In this document: positions 54,354 through 63,972 of the stretch, in pieces | Numbering within the stretch: position 1 is the first letter of the stretch | How the letters are laid out: each line of letters opens with the position of its first letter | DNA from: Prodigiosinella aquatilis | GTDB lineage: Bacteria > Pseudomonadota > Gammaproteobacteria > Enterobacterales > Enterobacteriaceae | Length of the DNA stretch: 64,000 bases | Direction: 5' to 3' | Assembly: GCA_030388725.1 (NCBI GenBank) | Contig: CP128857.1 | Span: forward strand, 2,108,001 to 2,172,000 | Notes under the pieces: generated by a model | Told to the model about the DNA's origin: nothing | Seen by the model: only the letters and a program-made list of their open reading frames with translations | Databases searched by the model: none | Translations under genes and position numbers: made by a program

Positions 54354-54395
54354 TGGCAGCGTCGTGAAGGTATATCTGCGTCGCTGCCACTTTTT
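54354..54395 (+). terminator. Terminator of the cI-side transcript
   Basis: 8-bp stem TGGCAGCG...CGCTGCCA with a long loop, followed by CTTTTT. It ends the rightward transcript of the cI side before yebW and marks the right border of the tail cluster. Confidence 0.7.
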
Positions 54396-54465
54396 GTGTA
54401 TTTTTACTGAGATGTGCGTATTTCAAAGCTACAACACTGAGAACTGAGAACTTTGGCAATCAGGT

Positions 54466-54657
54466 TCATAAATCGCCGTACGTTTGTGCGGGGATCCAGA
54501 AACCATCAATGATGTCTTCAATAGGCAAACAACCTCCATTACGAATACGCTGTTCGCTCATGGCTCTGAGACATTGCGATTCGGTGAAATAAGCATCGAT
54601 CACTAGTTCGTCACAACCGTTACCTAGATAACAAACAAAAATCACCAGTACGAACAT
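54466..54657 (-). CDS. yebW: YebW, DUF1482 protein
   Basis: 63 residues, the same length as E. coli YebW, with matching MFVLVIFVCYLGNGCDELVI, SEQRIRNGGCLPIEDIIDGF and a C-terminal WIPAQTYGDL. A short hydrophobic N-terminus suggests membrane association or export. Function unknown. In E. coli yebW is next to pphA, so it marks the far side of the insertion that separates them here. GAGG precedes the ATG. Confidence 0.9.
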   Translation of the reverse strand: MFVLVIFVCYLGNGCDELVIDAYFTESQCLRAMSEQRIRNGGCLPIEDIIDGFWIPAQTYGDL

Positions 54658-55619
54658 GTTTTCCTCAATATTTTATCGACCGGTATAGGTATAACTGTTT
54701 TTTATTTCTTGGCTCATAAGAAGATTGTAGATGAAAATACATAATGTGGTGACATCGGTGCTGAACGAGATAACAGTCATCAGCGTTGAATAATCCATCA
54801 ACGATGTTTGGCACCCATGCAGGCACCATCGCGGACTGATTCGAGTGGGAGCCGGTGAATCATCTGGAGAGGCATCTTTACCTTTGAACCCGTCACACAT
54901 TTGTTCACTATTGGGAGAGAATGCCGGTTCGGCAAATGGATCGGCTACGCCACGATGGCCTCATGTTGCCACGGTAGCCTTTAAGGAAACCACGGATTTT
55001 ATCATAAGTCAGAATTGCGATGGGCGCTGAATGCCGGAGCGTGAATTATCGCTGCTATTGCAGATAAATGGCCTATAGTAGCGAGGCCGGTCACCAGGAT
55101 AAGAGGGCGTGGGTCTTCATCTGTGGATTACTACGATAGCTGTAATGTGTAACGTGTTCTTACTGAGGCACTGCCATGACGGATCTGTAAAAATAACTTA
55201 ACAGAACGGAATGTATTGTCCTGCGAATTTTTTACATTTCTTGCAAACGGGTTAACAAGTCCGCGGTTATCATAGTTTAACTGAATGATGGCTGGCGAAA
55301 AATGTGGTTAAACTACTCACTTGTGTGTTCCTCAGGATAGAAACCACATAATGAGAAGGGTTGATACTTTAACGTTATCTTATTGTTCATAATGGGTATT
55401 ATTAGTATTAATGATTGTAACTTGAATGATTTATATCATGTGATTATTGTCGCGCAATAATCAGTACCTGAGCGCACAATGGCATTCCTGTATTATGTCG
55501 ATATTCAACAGAGATATTTTGTGCAGACAGATAAATCTTGTAGCATCCTGACCTGAATACTTATTTAATATAAATTTGATACCAGTAGCTGAATGATCTA
55601 CAAAGAAAAACGTATTTTT
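54658..55619. other. Long spacer between yebW and msrC
   Basis: About 960 bp with no supportable gene on either strand. E. coli has yebV, rsmF, yebT and yebS between yebW and msrC; none is recognisable. The final 300 bases are AT-rich and should hold the msrC promoter. Confidence 0.5.
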
Positions 55620-56126
55620 ATGAAAAAACAACAATTCTATGATGAGTTAGTGCGTGACTTATCCTCATTAATTGCAGGTGAAAATCGGTTTATCACTATA
55701 TTATCAAACAGCAGCGCTTTGCTGTTCGAGCGACTTGAAGGTGTGAACTGGGCAGGGTTTTATTTGTTAGAAGGAGATACCCTGTTTCTTGGGCCGTTCC
55801 AGGGCCATGTCGCCTGTGTTCGTATTCCTGCGGGTAAAGGCGTTTGTGGCTACGCGGTATCGGAAAATCGGGTACAGCGTGTAGGGGACGTTCATGCATT
55901 TCCCGGCCATATTGCTTGTGATGCGGCAAGCAATGCTGAAATTGTGCTGCCGTTGCAGGTTGGTGGGCAGCTTGTTGGTGTACTGGATATTGATAGCATT
56001 ATTTATCAACGGTTTGACGCCGCTGATGAAGAAGGGCTTAAGGCGTTGGTTGCGGTACTTTGCACTCAGCTTGAACAGAGTGATATATCGAATTTTATTA
56101 ATTCTCTCATGTTGGGACACGGATAA
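55620..56126 (+). CDS. msrC: Free methionine-(R)-sulfoxide reductase MsrC
   Basis: 168-residue GAF-fold enzyme that reduces free Met-R-sulfoxide. GVNWAGFYLLEGDTLFLGPF, VACVRIPAGKGVCGYAV and GHIACDAASNAEIVLPL carry the three conserved cysteines. ATG 55620 gives the family N-terminus (MKKQQFYDELVRDL); the open frame starts nine codons earlier. It precedes proQ as in E. coli. Confidence 0.95.
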   Translation: MKKQQFYDELVRDLSSLIAGENRFITILSNSSALLFERLEGVNWAGFYLLEGDTLFLGPFQGHVACVRIPAGKGVCGYAVSENRVQRVGDVHAFPGHIACDAASNAEIVLPLQVGGQLVGVLDIDSIIYQRFDAADEEGLKALVAVLCTQLEQSDISNFINSLMLGHG

Positions 56127-56210
56127 CGTAGCAATTGCCGATGGCGTCATTATAATGGCGCCTGTTCATGCCCGCGCTGGTTGGCAAACCCGTTGTAATC
56201 AGGAAATTTC

Positions 56211-56939
56211 ATGGAAAATCAACCTAAGTTGAACAGTAGTAAAGAAGTTATTGCTTATTTGGCGGAGCGGTTCCCGCTTTGTTTCACCAGTGAAGGTGAA
56301 GCTCGTCCGTTGAAGATCGGAATCTTTCAGGATCTGGTCGCACATGTACCCGAATCAGATCATGTCAGCAAAACACAATTGCGGTCTGCTCTGAGGCTTT
56401 ACACTTCCAGTTGGCGTTATTTGTATGGCATTAAACTAGGTGCTCAGCGTGTTGATTTAGATGGCAATCCTTGCGGAGAGCTTGAACAGCAACATGTGGA
56501 ACATGCACGTAAACAACTGGAAGAGGCAAAAGCCCGTGTTCAGGCCCAGCGAGCGGAACAACAAGCGAAGAAACGTGAAGCGGGAGAAGTGACTGAACCC
56601 GCCCGCAAGCGTTCTGCTCCTCGTCGTGATCGGGATGACACCGGTGCTGCTGCTCGCCGACCGCGTCAGACTGTTTCTCGCCCAATGCAGATTCCCCCTC
56701 CGTCTTCGTCGACAGACAAATCTCAATCACGCCAGTCCAAACCTGTCCGTGAGGAAAAACAGACTCAGCGAGATGTGGTTACGGATATATCTAAACTGCA
56801 AATCGGTCAGGAAATTAAAGTCAGAGCTGGCAAGAATGCCATGGATGCCACTGTGCTTGAGATTGCTAAAGGTGAAGTCAGGGTTCTACTCACTTCAGGT
56901 TTGGCAATGATCGTACGCGCAGAACATTTGCAGTTCTGA
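56211..56939 (+). CDS. proQ: RNA chaperone ProQ
   Basis: 242-residue RNA-binding protein. FinO/ProQ domain about residues 1-120 ([40 protein letters not shown]), a basic, glutamine-rich linker, then a C-terminal Tudor-like domain ([20 protein letters not shown]). It binds structured sRNAs and mRNA 3' ends and affects osmoprotectant transport. prc follows after 19 bases, as in E. coli. Confidence 0.97.
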   Translation: MENQPKLNSSKEVIAYLAERFPLCFTSEGEARPLKIGIFQDLVAHVPESDHVSKTQLRSALRLYTSSWRYLYGIKLGAQRVDLDGNPCGELEQQHVEHARKQLEEAKARVQAQRAEQQAKKREAGEVTEPARKRSAPRRDRDDTGAAARRPRQTVSRPMQIPPPSSSTDKSQSRQSKPVREEKQTQRDVVTDISKLQIGQEIKVRAGKNAMDATVLEIAKGEVRVLLTSGLAMIVRAEHLQF

Positions 56940-56958
56940 CACGGAGGCCAACCTGGGC

Positions 56959-58974
56959 ATGAACAAATTAGTAAAAGCAACCGTATTAGCCTGCTTTCTG
57001 CTGGCAGGCGGCAGTTTCGCCAGTGAAACCATTACACGTGTCGATCAGATTCCTCAACTGCATCCGGAACCCCAGCATGCAACAGTGAGTAATCGTGTTA
57101 CTTTGCGTTTCCTGCGTTCTCATTACCGACGATTCACGCTGGATGCACAATTCTCCGGCAAAATTTTTGCCCGCTATCTCAATATGCTGGATTACAGTCA
57201 TAACGTATTACTGGCGTCTGACATAGCTCAATTCTCCAGTAAAAAAGGTGAACTGGGTGAGGATCTGGAAGCGGGTAAACTGGATTTGCCCTACGCATTG
57301 TATAACTTGACGCAGAAGCGACGTTTCGAACGTTATCAATATGCGTTGTCGTTATTGAACAAGCCGATAAACCTCAATGGTAATGACACAATCGATCTTG
57401 ATCGTAGCAAAGCACCGTGGCCTAAGAGTGTCGATGAGCTGAACCACTTATGGGATGCTAAGGTTAAATATGATTGGCTGAATCTGAAACTGACTGGCAA
57501 AAGTGATCAGGAAATTAAAAACACATTGACCAAACGTTATCAGTACGCAATTCGACGTTTGGTGCAGAGTAATAGTGAAGATGTTTTTCAACTGATCATG
57601 AATGCTTTTGCTCGGGAAATAGATCCGCATACCAGCTATTTGTCCCCCCGCAATACTGAACAGTTTAATACGGAAATGAGTCTGTCTCTGGAGGGCATCG
57701 GTGCCGTATTACAGATGGATGATGATTACACGGTCATCAATTCCATGGTACCTGGTGGCCCGGCAGCAAAAAGTAAACATATTAATGTCGGCGACCGCAT
57801 CGTAGGGGTTGGACAGGCTGGCAAAGCGACGGTGGATGTTATCGGTTGGCGTCTGGATGATGTCGTTGCGCTGATTAAAGGTCCAAAAGGCAGTAAGGTT
57901 CGTCTGGAAATTCTGCCAGCAGGTAAAGGTGCTAAGACCCGGGTGGTGACACTGACGCGTGAGCGTATCCGTCTGGAGGACCGTGCTGTCAAAATGACGT
58001 TGAAAAAGGTAGGGAAAGATAAGGTCGGTGTACTGGATATTCCCGGTTTTTACGTTGGTTTGACGGATGATGTGAAGGTTCAGTTACAGAAGCTGGAAAA
58101 AGATCATGTCAGCAGTATCGTCATCGACCTGCGTGCCAATGGTGGTGGCGCGTTGACTGAGGCTGTAAGCCTTTCCGGTCTGTTTATTCCAAGTGGGCCA
58201 GTGGTTCAGGTACGCGATAATAACGGTAAGATCCGTGAGGATAGCGATACGGACGGCATCGTTTATTATAAGGGACCGCTAGTTGTTTTGGTCGACCGTT
58301 TCAGTGCATCGGCGTCGGAAATTTTTGCTGCGGCGATGCAGGATTACGGACGTGCATTAATCGTCGGTGAACCGACATTCGGGAAAGGGACTGTACAGCA
58401 GTATCGCTCTCTGAACCGGATCTATGACCAGATGTTACGCCCGGAGTGGCCAGCGTTGGGGTCGGTGCAATACACGATTCAGAAGTTCTACCGTATTAAT
58501 GGTGGCAGTACTCAGCGAAAGGGTGTCACGCCAGATATCATGATGCCAACCGGTGCGGAGACTGTGGACACCGGAGAGAAGTTTGAGGATAACGCTTTGC
58601 CATGGGATAGCATTAAAGCGGCTAATTACAGCAAAGTCGGTGATTTCTCATCAATACTGCCGGAGCTGATTAAACGGCATCAGGAACGGATTGCGAAGGA
58701 TCCCGAATTCCAGTTTATCGAGCAGGATGTCGCCCGTTATAATGAAATGAAAGATAAGCTTAATCATGTTTCTCTCAATTTGGCACAACGCGAAAAAGAG
58801 AATAATGAAGATGAAGCGTTGCGTTTACAGCGCATTAATGAGCGTTTTAAACGCCAAGGCAAACCATTGTTGAAATCGCTGGATGCGCTACCGAAGGATT
58901 ATCAAGGTCCTGATCCGTATCTGGATGAAACTGTACAGATTGCCGAGGATTTGGCTCAACAGCAGAAGAAATAG
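56959..58974 (+). CDS. prc: Tail-specific protease Prc (Tsp)
   Basis: 671-residue periplasmic C-terminal processing protease acting on FtsI and NlpI-linked MepS. Signal peptide MNKLVKATVLACFLLAGGSF (cut after FAS). A PDZ domain covers about 235-320 (LEGIGAVLQMDDDYTVINSM). The S41 catalytic serine is in DRFSASASEIFAAAM and the lysine in PTFGKGTVQQY; a helical C-terminal region follows. The E. coli enzyme is 682 residues. Confidence 0.97.
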   Translation: MNKLVKATVLACFLLAGGSFASETITRVDQIPQLHPEPQHATVSNRVTLRFLRSHYRRFTLDAQFSGKIFARYLNMLDYSHNVLLASDIAQFSSKKGELGEDLEAGKLDLPYALYNLTQKRRFERYQYALSLLNKPINLNGNDTIDLDRSKAPWPKSVDELNHLWDAKVKYDWLNLKLTGKSDQEIKNTLTKRYQYAIRRLVQSNSEDVFQLIMNAFAREIDPHTSYLSPRNTEQFNTEMSLSLEGIGAVLQMDDDYTVINSMVPGGPAAKSKHINVGDRIVGVGQAGKATVDVIGWRLDDVVALIKGPKGSKVRLEILPAGKGAKTRVVTLTRERIRLEDRAVKMTLKKVGKDKVGVLDIPGFYVGLTDDVKVQLQKLEKDHVSSIVIDLRANGGGALTEAVSLSGLFIPSGPVVQVRDNNGKIREDSDTDGIVYYKGPLVVLVDRFSASASEIFAAAMQDYGRALIVGEPTFGKGTVQQYRSLNRIYDQMLRPEWPALGSVQYTIQKFYRINGGSTQRKGVTPDIMMPTGAETVDTGEKFEDNALPWDSIKAANYSKVGDFSSILPELIKRHQERIAKDPEFQFIEQDVARYNEMKDKLNHVSLNLAQREKENNEDEALRLQRINERFKRQGKPLLKSLDALPKDYQGPDPYLDETVQIAEDLAQQQKK

Positions 58975-58995
58975 TTTTTTCTGATGGCTATCAAG

Positions 58996-59027
58996 CCCCG
59001 ACCAGTAATCTGGACGGGGTTTTTTTA
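58996..59027 (+). terminator. Terminator after prc
   Basis: Stem CCCCG-a-CCAG-taat-CTGG-a-CGGGG followed by seven or more Ts, 22 bases after the prc stop. It closes the msrC/proQ/prc block. Confidence 0.9.
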
Positions 59028-59162
59028 CTTTTCACTGAATACCCACTCTTCCTGTCTTACCGAGATGATTAGTAATTTCCTTTCAACTTACACTTGTGAA
59101 AGCCCTATCGGCTACATATCGCTGCGAATGAAAAGTTGTGGGCCGGATTATTTATTCTTAGT

Positions 59163-59176
59163 TTGATGTGCGTCAA
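59163..59176 (+). promoter_or_regulatory. FNR-type site upstream of feo
   Basis: TTGAT-gtgc-GTCAA, one mismatch to the FNR consensus. The feo operon of E. coli is FNR-activated and Fur-repressed. A weak Fur-like tract (GATAAT...TTATC) follows at 59205-59226. Confidence 0.65.
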
Positions 59177-59303
59177 AAGAATAGCTATTGATAGGAATAT
59201 TATTGATAATAGTTATCACTTATCATTTTCATAAAGTGGCTGAAAGATAAAATCCATTTCAGTAACTGCTAACTTATTGATGTTTTAGTGAAGGAATTGA
59301 TGT

Positions 59304-59552
59304 ATGGCCTTAAGTCTTCAAACACTGCTCGATATTCCCCTTAATGCCAATGCTATTATTGCCCGAATCCGCTTGACGGGAGAAAGTCAGCAACGCCTGA
59401 CTGAGCTGGGCATACGTGTCGGTGGCAATGTTCGCGTGATTCAACGTGAAGCTAATCAACCATTGATGTTGGCTGCCGGTGATGGCCGTGTGGCAATCAA
59501 TTGGGATATGGGGAAACAGGTTTGGGTTTCTCCTCAGGGTTCAGGCTTATAA
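59304..59552 (+). CDS. feoA: FeoA-domain protein, first copy
   Basis: 82-residue SH3-like FeoA protein, first gene of the operon. LTGESQQRLTELGIRVGGNV and GDGRVAINWDMGKQVWV mark the fold. FeoA proteins bind FeoB and support ferrous iron uptake. It is more diverged than the second copy, so it may be a specialised paralogue. A GAAGG ribosome site precedes the ATG. Confidence 0.88.
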   Translation: MALSLQTLLDIPLNANAIIARIRLTGESQQRLTELGIRVGGNVRVIQREANQPLMLAAGDGRVAINWDMGKQVWVSPQGSGL

Positions 59553-59563
59553 AGGGGAAAACC

Positions 59564-59791
59564 ATGGCACAGGAAGTATTGTCCGTCGCGACTAAATGGC
59601 GGGTGGTCGGGTTTCAAAAGGGATCCGCTGATTATCGTAAACGTCTGTTGGCGTTGGGGGTTACGCCGGGGGTGGAATTTACGGTTTCTCGGGTAGCGCC
59701 GTTGGGTGACCCTATTGAATTACGCCTGCGTGGTGCAGCAATCAGTGTCCGTAAAGACGAAGTCCAGATTCTGATTCTGGAAAAATGTTAA
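59564..59791 (+). CDS. feoA: FeoA, second copy
   Basis: 75 residues, the length of E. coli FeoA. KGSADYRKRLLALGVTPGVE, SRVAPLGDPIELRLRGAAIS and RKDEVQILILEKC are the standard motifs. The ATG at 59564 follows AAAGGGG and lies 11 bases after the first feoA; feoB starts 27 bases after its stop. Confidence 0.93.
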   Translation: MAQEVLSVATKWRVVGFQKGSADYRKRLLALGVTPGVEFTVSRVAPLGDPIELRLRGAAISVRKDEVQILILEKC

Positions 59792-59818
59792 AAGTGCGCG
59801 GTAGGTAAGGAGTTTCTT

Positions 59819-62143
59819 ATGGATGTACAACCTGTTATTTGCGTAGTAGGCAACCCCAACTGCGGCAAGACAACTTTATTTAATGTCCTTACCGGCGGTA
59901 AGCAGACAGTAGGTAACTGGCCGGGTGTTACGGTAGAAAAGAAAGTCGGTTATTACCGTTATCAAAATAAACTGACGAATCTGGTGGATCTTCCTGGCGT
60001 TTACTCTCTGAATCCGTCATCCGAAAGTTCAGAAGACGAGCGTGTGGCACGTGACTATATCCTCTCCGGTGAAGCGAATCTGGTACTTAATATCATTGAT
60101 GCGTCTAATCTGGAACGTAATCTTTATCTGACCGCTCAATTATTGGACATGAATGTTCCTATGGTGGTGGCGGTGAACATGATGGATATCGCCGCTTCCC
60201 GCAAGTTGGACATTGATATCGCAGAATTGCAACGGCAATTAGGATGTCCGGTCATTCCTGTGACGGCCAGTCAGAAGAAGGGAATTAATGACCTGCGACT
60301 GATGTGTCAAACTGCATTGGAAAACCCCACCACACCGCAGATAACCATCCCGTACGATGAACCATTACGACTAGCTGCGCAGGAAATTGCACTAACACTG
60401 CATGGTGTTGCTGATATCTCCAATGCCTATTGGTTGGCTATCCAGTTGATGGAGGGAGACGTGACAGTACGCAATCGCGTACCTGAGCCGTTGTTGACTA
60501 AGGCTGATGAGATTATTGCCGCATTGGTTGCGGATTATGAGGATGAACTGGACATTTTCTTGGCCGACGCACGTTATCGGTTTGTCTCTACTATAGCGAA
60601 TGCTGTTATTACCCGGAGTGGTGAAGTTTCAGCAACGATGACGGATAAAATTGATCGCATTGTTCTCCACCGTTTTTTCGGGATTCCGATCTTTCTGGCT
60701 GTAATGTATCTGATGTTTGTCTTTACCATCAATGTCGGCAGCGCATTCATTGATTTCTTCGATAAGCTGTTTGGTACGATTTTTGTCGATGGATTTGGTG
60801 AGCTGTTGCTGAATATGCATGTGCCTGAGTGGCTGAAAACGTTGTTGGCTGATGGCATTGGTGGTGGTATTCAAACGGTTTCCACTTTTATCCCGGTTAT
60901 TGGTTGTCTGTATCTGTTCCTTTCTTATCTGGAAGATTCTGGTTACATGGCGCGCGCAGCGTTTGTGATGGATCGCTTCATGCGCAGCATGGGGTTGCCA
61001 GGCAAGGCATTTGTCCCGTTGATTGTGGGGTTCGGGTGCAATGTACCGGCGATAATGGCAACCAGAACGATGGAGAGACACAGTGACCGTTTGGTTACGG
61101 TAATGATGTCGCCTTTTATGTCCTGTGGTGCGAGATTGCCGGTTTATGTGTTATTTGCGACGGCCTTATTTACCCGTGGTGGTCAAAATTTGGTGTTTGG
61201 CTTGTACCTGATTGGTATTGTCGCCGCTATAGCAACGGGGTTCATACTAAAAAATACGGCGTTAAAAGGGGATGCAGCCGCATTTGTGATGGAGATTCCT
61301 CCTTATCATTTACCGGGATTGCACAGTGTGTTGATTCGGACCTGGGAGCGGCTTAAAGGGTTTGTATTGCGAGCCGGGAAGCTGATTGTAATGGTTGTCA
61401 TGATCCTGAGCTTCTTCAATTCTATGGGTGTTGATGGATCATTTGGCAATCAGAATACACAAAAATCTGTGCTCTCGGCTATTGGGCAGAAGATTGTACC
61501 GGTGTTTAAACCCATGGGTATCAAAGATGATAACTGGCCGGCTGCTGTCGGCGTATTTACGGGCATCTTTGCTAAAGAGGCGGTGGTAGGGACGCTGGAC
61601 TCGCTTTATGGTGCTATGGCGGCTCATCAGGAAGGCAGAACGCAAGAAGAAAAAAAACCATTCAGTTTAGTGGATGGTGTATCAGAAGCGCTGGCGACTA
61701 TTCCCGAGAACTTCAGCAAGCTTGGCAATGCGCTGCTTAATCCTTTGGGTATTGAGATCGGGGATTTAAGTGATACCGCGACAGTTGCGGCGAAGAATGA
61801 ATTTTCGGTTACTTCACTAACCGTAATTTCGCAACTGTTTGATGGCAAATTGGGCGCATTCAGTTACCTATTGATGGTGTTGTTGTATGTGCCTTGTGTC
61901 GCCGCAGTTTCTGCCGTCTGGCGTGAGGTCGGTACCGCATGGACGTTATTTTGCATAGCCTGGACGATTGAACTGGGGTATGGCACGGCTGTCATTGTTT
62001 ACCAAACTGGCCGATTTGCCCTGCATCCACAATATTCCATGTTGGCCATAGCGGGAGTGCTGGTGGTATTTACTACCACAATTATGCTGTTACGTCGTAA
62101 AGGTGTTCCGAGACAGCGTGTAATGGTAGATGAATTGAAATAA
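59819..62143 (+). CDS. feoB: Ferrous iron transporter FeoB
   Basis: 774-residue inner membrane Fe(II) transporter. N-terminal G domain: G1 GNPNCGKTTLFN, G3 VDLPGVYSL, G4 VNMMD. A helical spacer follows to about 265, then the membrane domain with the Gate motifs (VGFGCNVPAIMATRTMERHS with the conserved cysteine, and a second half ending in CVAAVSAVWREVG). Length equals E. coli FeoB. A GGAG ribosome site precedes the ATG. Confidence 0.97.
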   Translation: MDVQPVICVVGNPNCGKTTLFNVLTGGKQTVGNWPGVTVEKKVGYYRYQNKLTNLVDLPGVYSLNPSSESSEDERVARDYILSGEANLVLNIIDASNLERNLYLTAQLLDMNVPMVVAVNMMDIAASRKLDIDIAELQRQLGCPVIPVTASQKKGINDLRLMCQTALENPTTPQITIPYDEPLRLAAQEIALTLHGVADISNAYWLAIQLMEGDVTVRNRVPEPLLTKADEIIAALVADYEDELDIFLADARYRFVSTIANAVITRSGEVSATMTDKIDRIVLHRFFGIPIFLAVMYLMFVFTINVGSAFIDFFDKLFGTIFVDGFGELLLNMHVPEWLKTLLADGIGGGIQTVSTFIPVIGCLYLFLSYLEDSGYMARAAFVMDRFMRSMGLPGKAFVPLIVGFGCNVPAIMATRTMERHSDRLVTVMMSPFMSCGARLPVYVLFATALFTRGGQNLVFGLYLIGIVAAIATGFILKNTALKGDAAAFVMEIPPYHLPGLHSVLIRTWERLKGFVLRAGKLIVMVVMILSFFNSMGVDGSFGNQNTQKSVLSAIGQKIVPVFKPMGIKDDNWPAAVGVFTGIFAKEAVVGTLDSLYGAMAAHQEGRTQEEKKPFSLVDGVSEALATIPENFSKLGNALLNPLGIEIGDLSDTATVAAKNEFSVTSLTVISQLFDGKLGAFSYLLMVLLYVPCVAAVSAVWREVGTAWTLFCIAWTIELGYGTAVIVYQTGRFALHPQYSMLAIAGVLVVFTTTIMLLRRKGVPRQRVMVDELK

Positions 62144-62198
62144 AAGTTTTGTGACTGCGGGAAATATTGTTCCCGCCGGGAACGTTAAGGAGAAAAGA

Positions 62199-62429
62199 AT
62201 GACCTTAATTGAATTGCGTGACTTTGTGCGTGAAAAACAAAAGGTTTCTCTACGTGACATCAGCATGACATTTCACGCCGAGCCGGGTGTTGTCGAAGGG
62301 ATGCTGGATGTATGGGTTCAGAAGGGCAAAATACGTTGTCATCGCACAGTGGATAACAGTAAATGTGGTAGTTGCTGTTCTTGTGATAAAGGTATTAGCC
62401 AATATTATGAATGGCTGGGATCTGTATAG
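62199..62429 (+). CDS. feoC: FeoC Fe-S protein
   Basis: 76-residue winged-helix protein. MTLIELRDFVREKQKVSLRD is followed by a C-terminal cysteine set (DNSKCGSCCSCDKGISQYYE) that holds an Fe-S cluster in Klebsiella FeoC. It protects FeoB from proteolysis. ATG 62199 with AAGGAGA upstream is chosen over an earlier in-frame ATG. Confidence 0.92.
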   Translation: MTLIELRDFVREKQKVSLRDISMTFHAEPGVVEGMLDVWVQKGKIRCHRTVDNSKCGSCCSCDKGISQYYEWLGSV

Positions 62430-62458
62430 ATCCATTCTCACCTTTGAATATTATTATG

Positions 62459-62482
62459 GGCAGGCAACGCCTGCCTTTTTTT
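62459..62482 (+). terminator. Terminator after feoC
   Basis: GGCAGGC-aac-GCCTGCC followed by seven Ts, a textbook intrinsic terminator 30 bases past the feoC stop. Confidence 0.92.
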
Positions 62483-62703
62483 ATCTGAATACACACCTTT
62501 CATATTTTTCCAGTTTGTTACCGAAGCGTTGCGTTTCCGAGCAAAGTTTTTTATGTGCTTTATGTCTTCGTCATGGCATGCCAGCATACTGGCGCGACTC
62601 GGTTAGTGATAGTTAAGTCGTGAAACAAAACAAAAACTGACCTGACGCAATATCTGCTCCAATTGCTCTCTTCATAATGAAATTCAAGCTCCGGGGGGCA
62701 AAG

Positions 62704-63972
62704 ATGGATAAATTACTCGATCGTTTTCTAAATTACGTTTCTTTCGATACGCAATCCAAAGCCGGTGTCCGGCAGGTTCCGAGTACTGAAGGCCAGCTTA
62801 AGCTTGCTCACGCACTACGGCAGGAACTGCTTGAACTGGGATTTGAACAGGTCTCATTAAGTAAGCATGGTTGTGTTATGGCGACACTGCCTACAAATGT
62901 GGCCTGGGATGTGCCGAACATCGGCTTTATTGCCCACATGGATACATCGCCGGATTACAGCGGGAAAAACGTCAATCCGCAGATTGTCGAAAGCTATCGT
63001 GGGGGGGATATCGCACTGGGTATCGGTGATGAGGTGTTATCACCGGTGATGTTCCCGGTTCTACACCATTTGCTTGGATATACGCTGATCACCACCGATG
63101 GTAAAACCCTGTTGGGTGCAGATGATAAAGCCGGGATTGCAGAAATTGTGACATCAATGGTTCGGCTTCAGAAGCGGCAGGTACCTCATGGTGAGATTCG
63201 TATTGCATTCACGCCAGATGAGGAAGTAGGGAAAGGCCCGCATTTTTTTGATGTCGATGCGTTCAATGCCCAGTGGGCCTATACCGTAGATGGTGGTGGT
63301 GTCGGTGAGCTAGAGTGCGAAAACTTCAATGGCGCATCCGTGATGGTAAAAATTGTTGGTAACAATGTTCATCCTGGTAGTGCCAAAGGTGTCATGGTTA
63401 ACGCGCTAACGTTGGCGACACGCTATCATCAGGAAGTCCCTGCAATGGAAGTTCCAGAGCATACTGACGGTTATCAGGGGTTCTATCATCTTCATAGTGC
63501 TAAGGGAACGGTTGAGCGTGCAGAACTGCATTACATCATTCGTGATTTTGAGCGTGACGGTTTTGAAAAACGCAAAAAGACAATGATCGAGATTGCAGAA
63601 AAGGTCGGAAAAGGTCTACATCCAGAGTGTTATATTGAAGTGACTATTACTGATAGTTACTACAACATGCGTGAGCAAATTGAACAACATCCACATGTCG
63701 TTGCGCTGGCACAACAAGCTATGCGGGATTGTAATATTGAACCGATATTGAATCCAATCCGTGGTGGTACCGATGGGGCTCAGTTGTCATTTCAAGGGGT
63801 GCCTTGTCCGAATCTATTTACTGGCGGCTATAACTATCACGGTAAGCATGAATTCATCACATTAGAAGGGATGGAAAGTGCAGTATCTGTCATCATGCGT
63901 ATCGCAGAATTAACCGCGTTGCAGGCCCGTACCTTACACACTGCCGGTAATCCAGTTTCTGCAAAAGTATAA
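62704..63972 (+). CDS. pepT: Peptidase T (tripeptidase)
   Basis: 422-residue M20 zinc aminotripeptidase, cytosolic. Metal ligands are in [50 protein letters not shown] and [14 protein letters not shown] 62704 with GGGGGCAAAG upstream gives the family N-terminus [18 protein letters not shown]; an ATG nine codons earlier has no similarity. In E. coli and Salmonella pepT is FNR-dependent. Confidence 0.96.
   Translation: MDKLLDRFLNYVSFDTQSKAGVRQVPSTEGQLKLAHALRQELLELGFEQVSLSKHGCVMATLPTNVAWDVPNIGFIAHMDTSPDYSGKNVNPQIVESYRGGDIALGIGDEVLSPVMFPVLHHLLGYTLITTDGKTLLGADDKAGIAEIVTSMVRLQKRQVPHGEIRIAFTPDEEVGKGPHFFDVDAFNAQWAYTVDGGGVGELECENFNGASVMVKIVGNNVHPGSAKGVMVNALTLATRYHQEVPAMEVPEHTDGYQGFYHLHSAKGTVERAELHYIIRDFERDGFEKRKKTMIEIAEKVGKGLHPECYIEVTITDSYYNMREQIEQHPHVVALAQQAMRDCNIEPILNPIRGGTDGAQLSFQGVPCPNLFTGGYNYHGKHEFITLEGMESAVSVIMRIAELTALQARTLHTAGNPVSAKV

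Noticed and set aside
54845..55030. Open frames on both strands between yebW and msrC
   Set aside because: No ribosome sites, no family features, and composition unlike the neighbours; treated as spacer.
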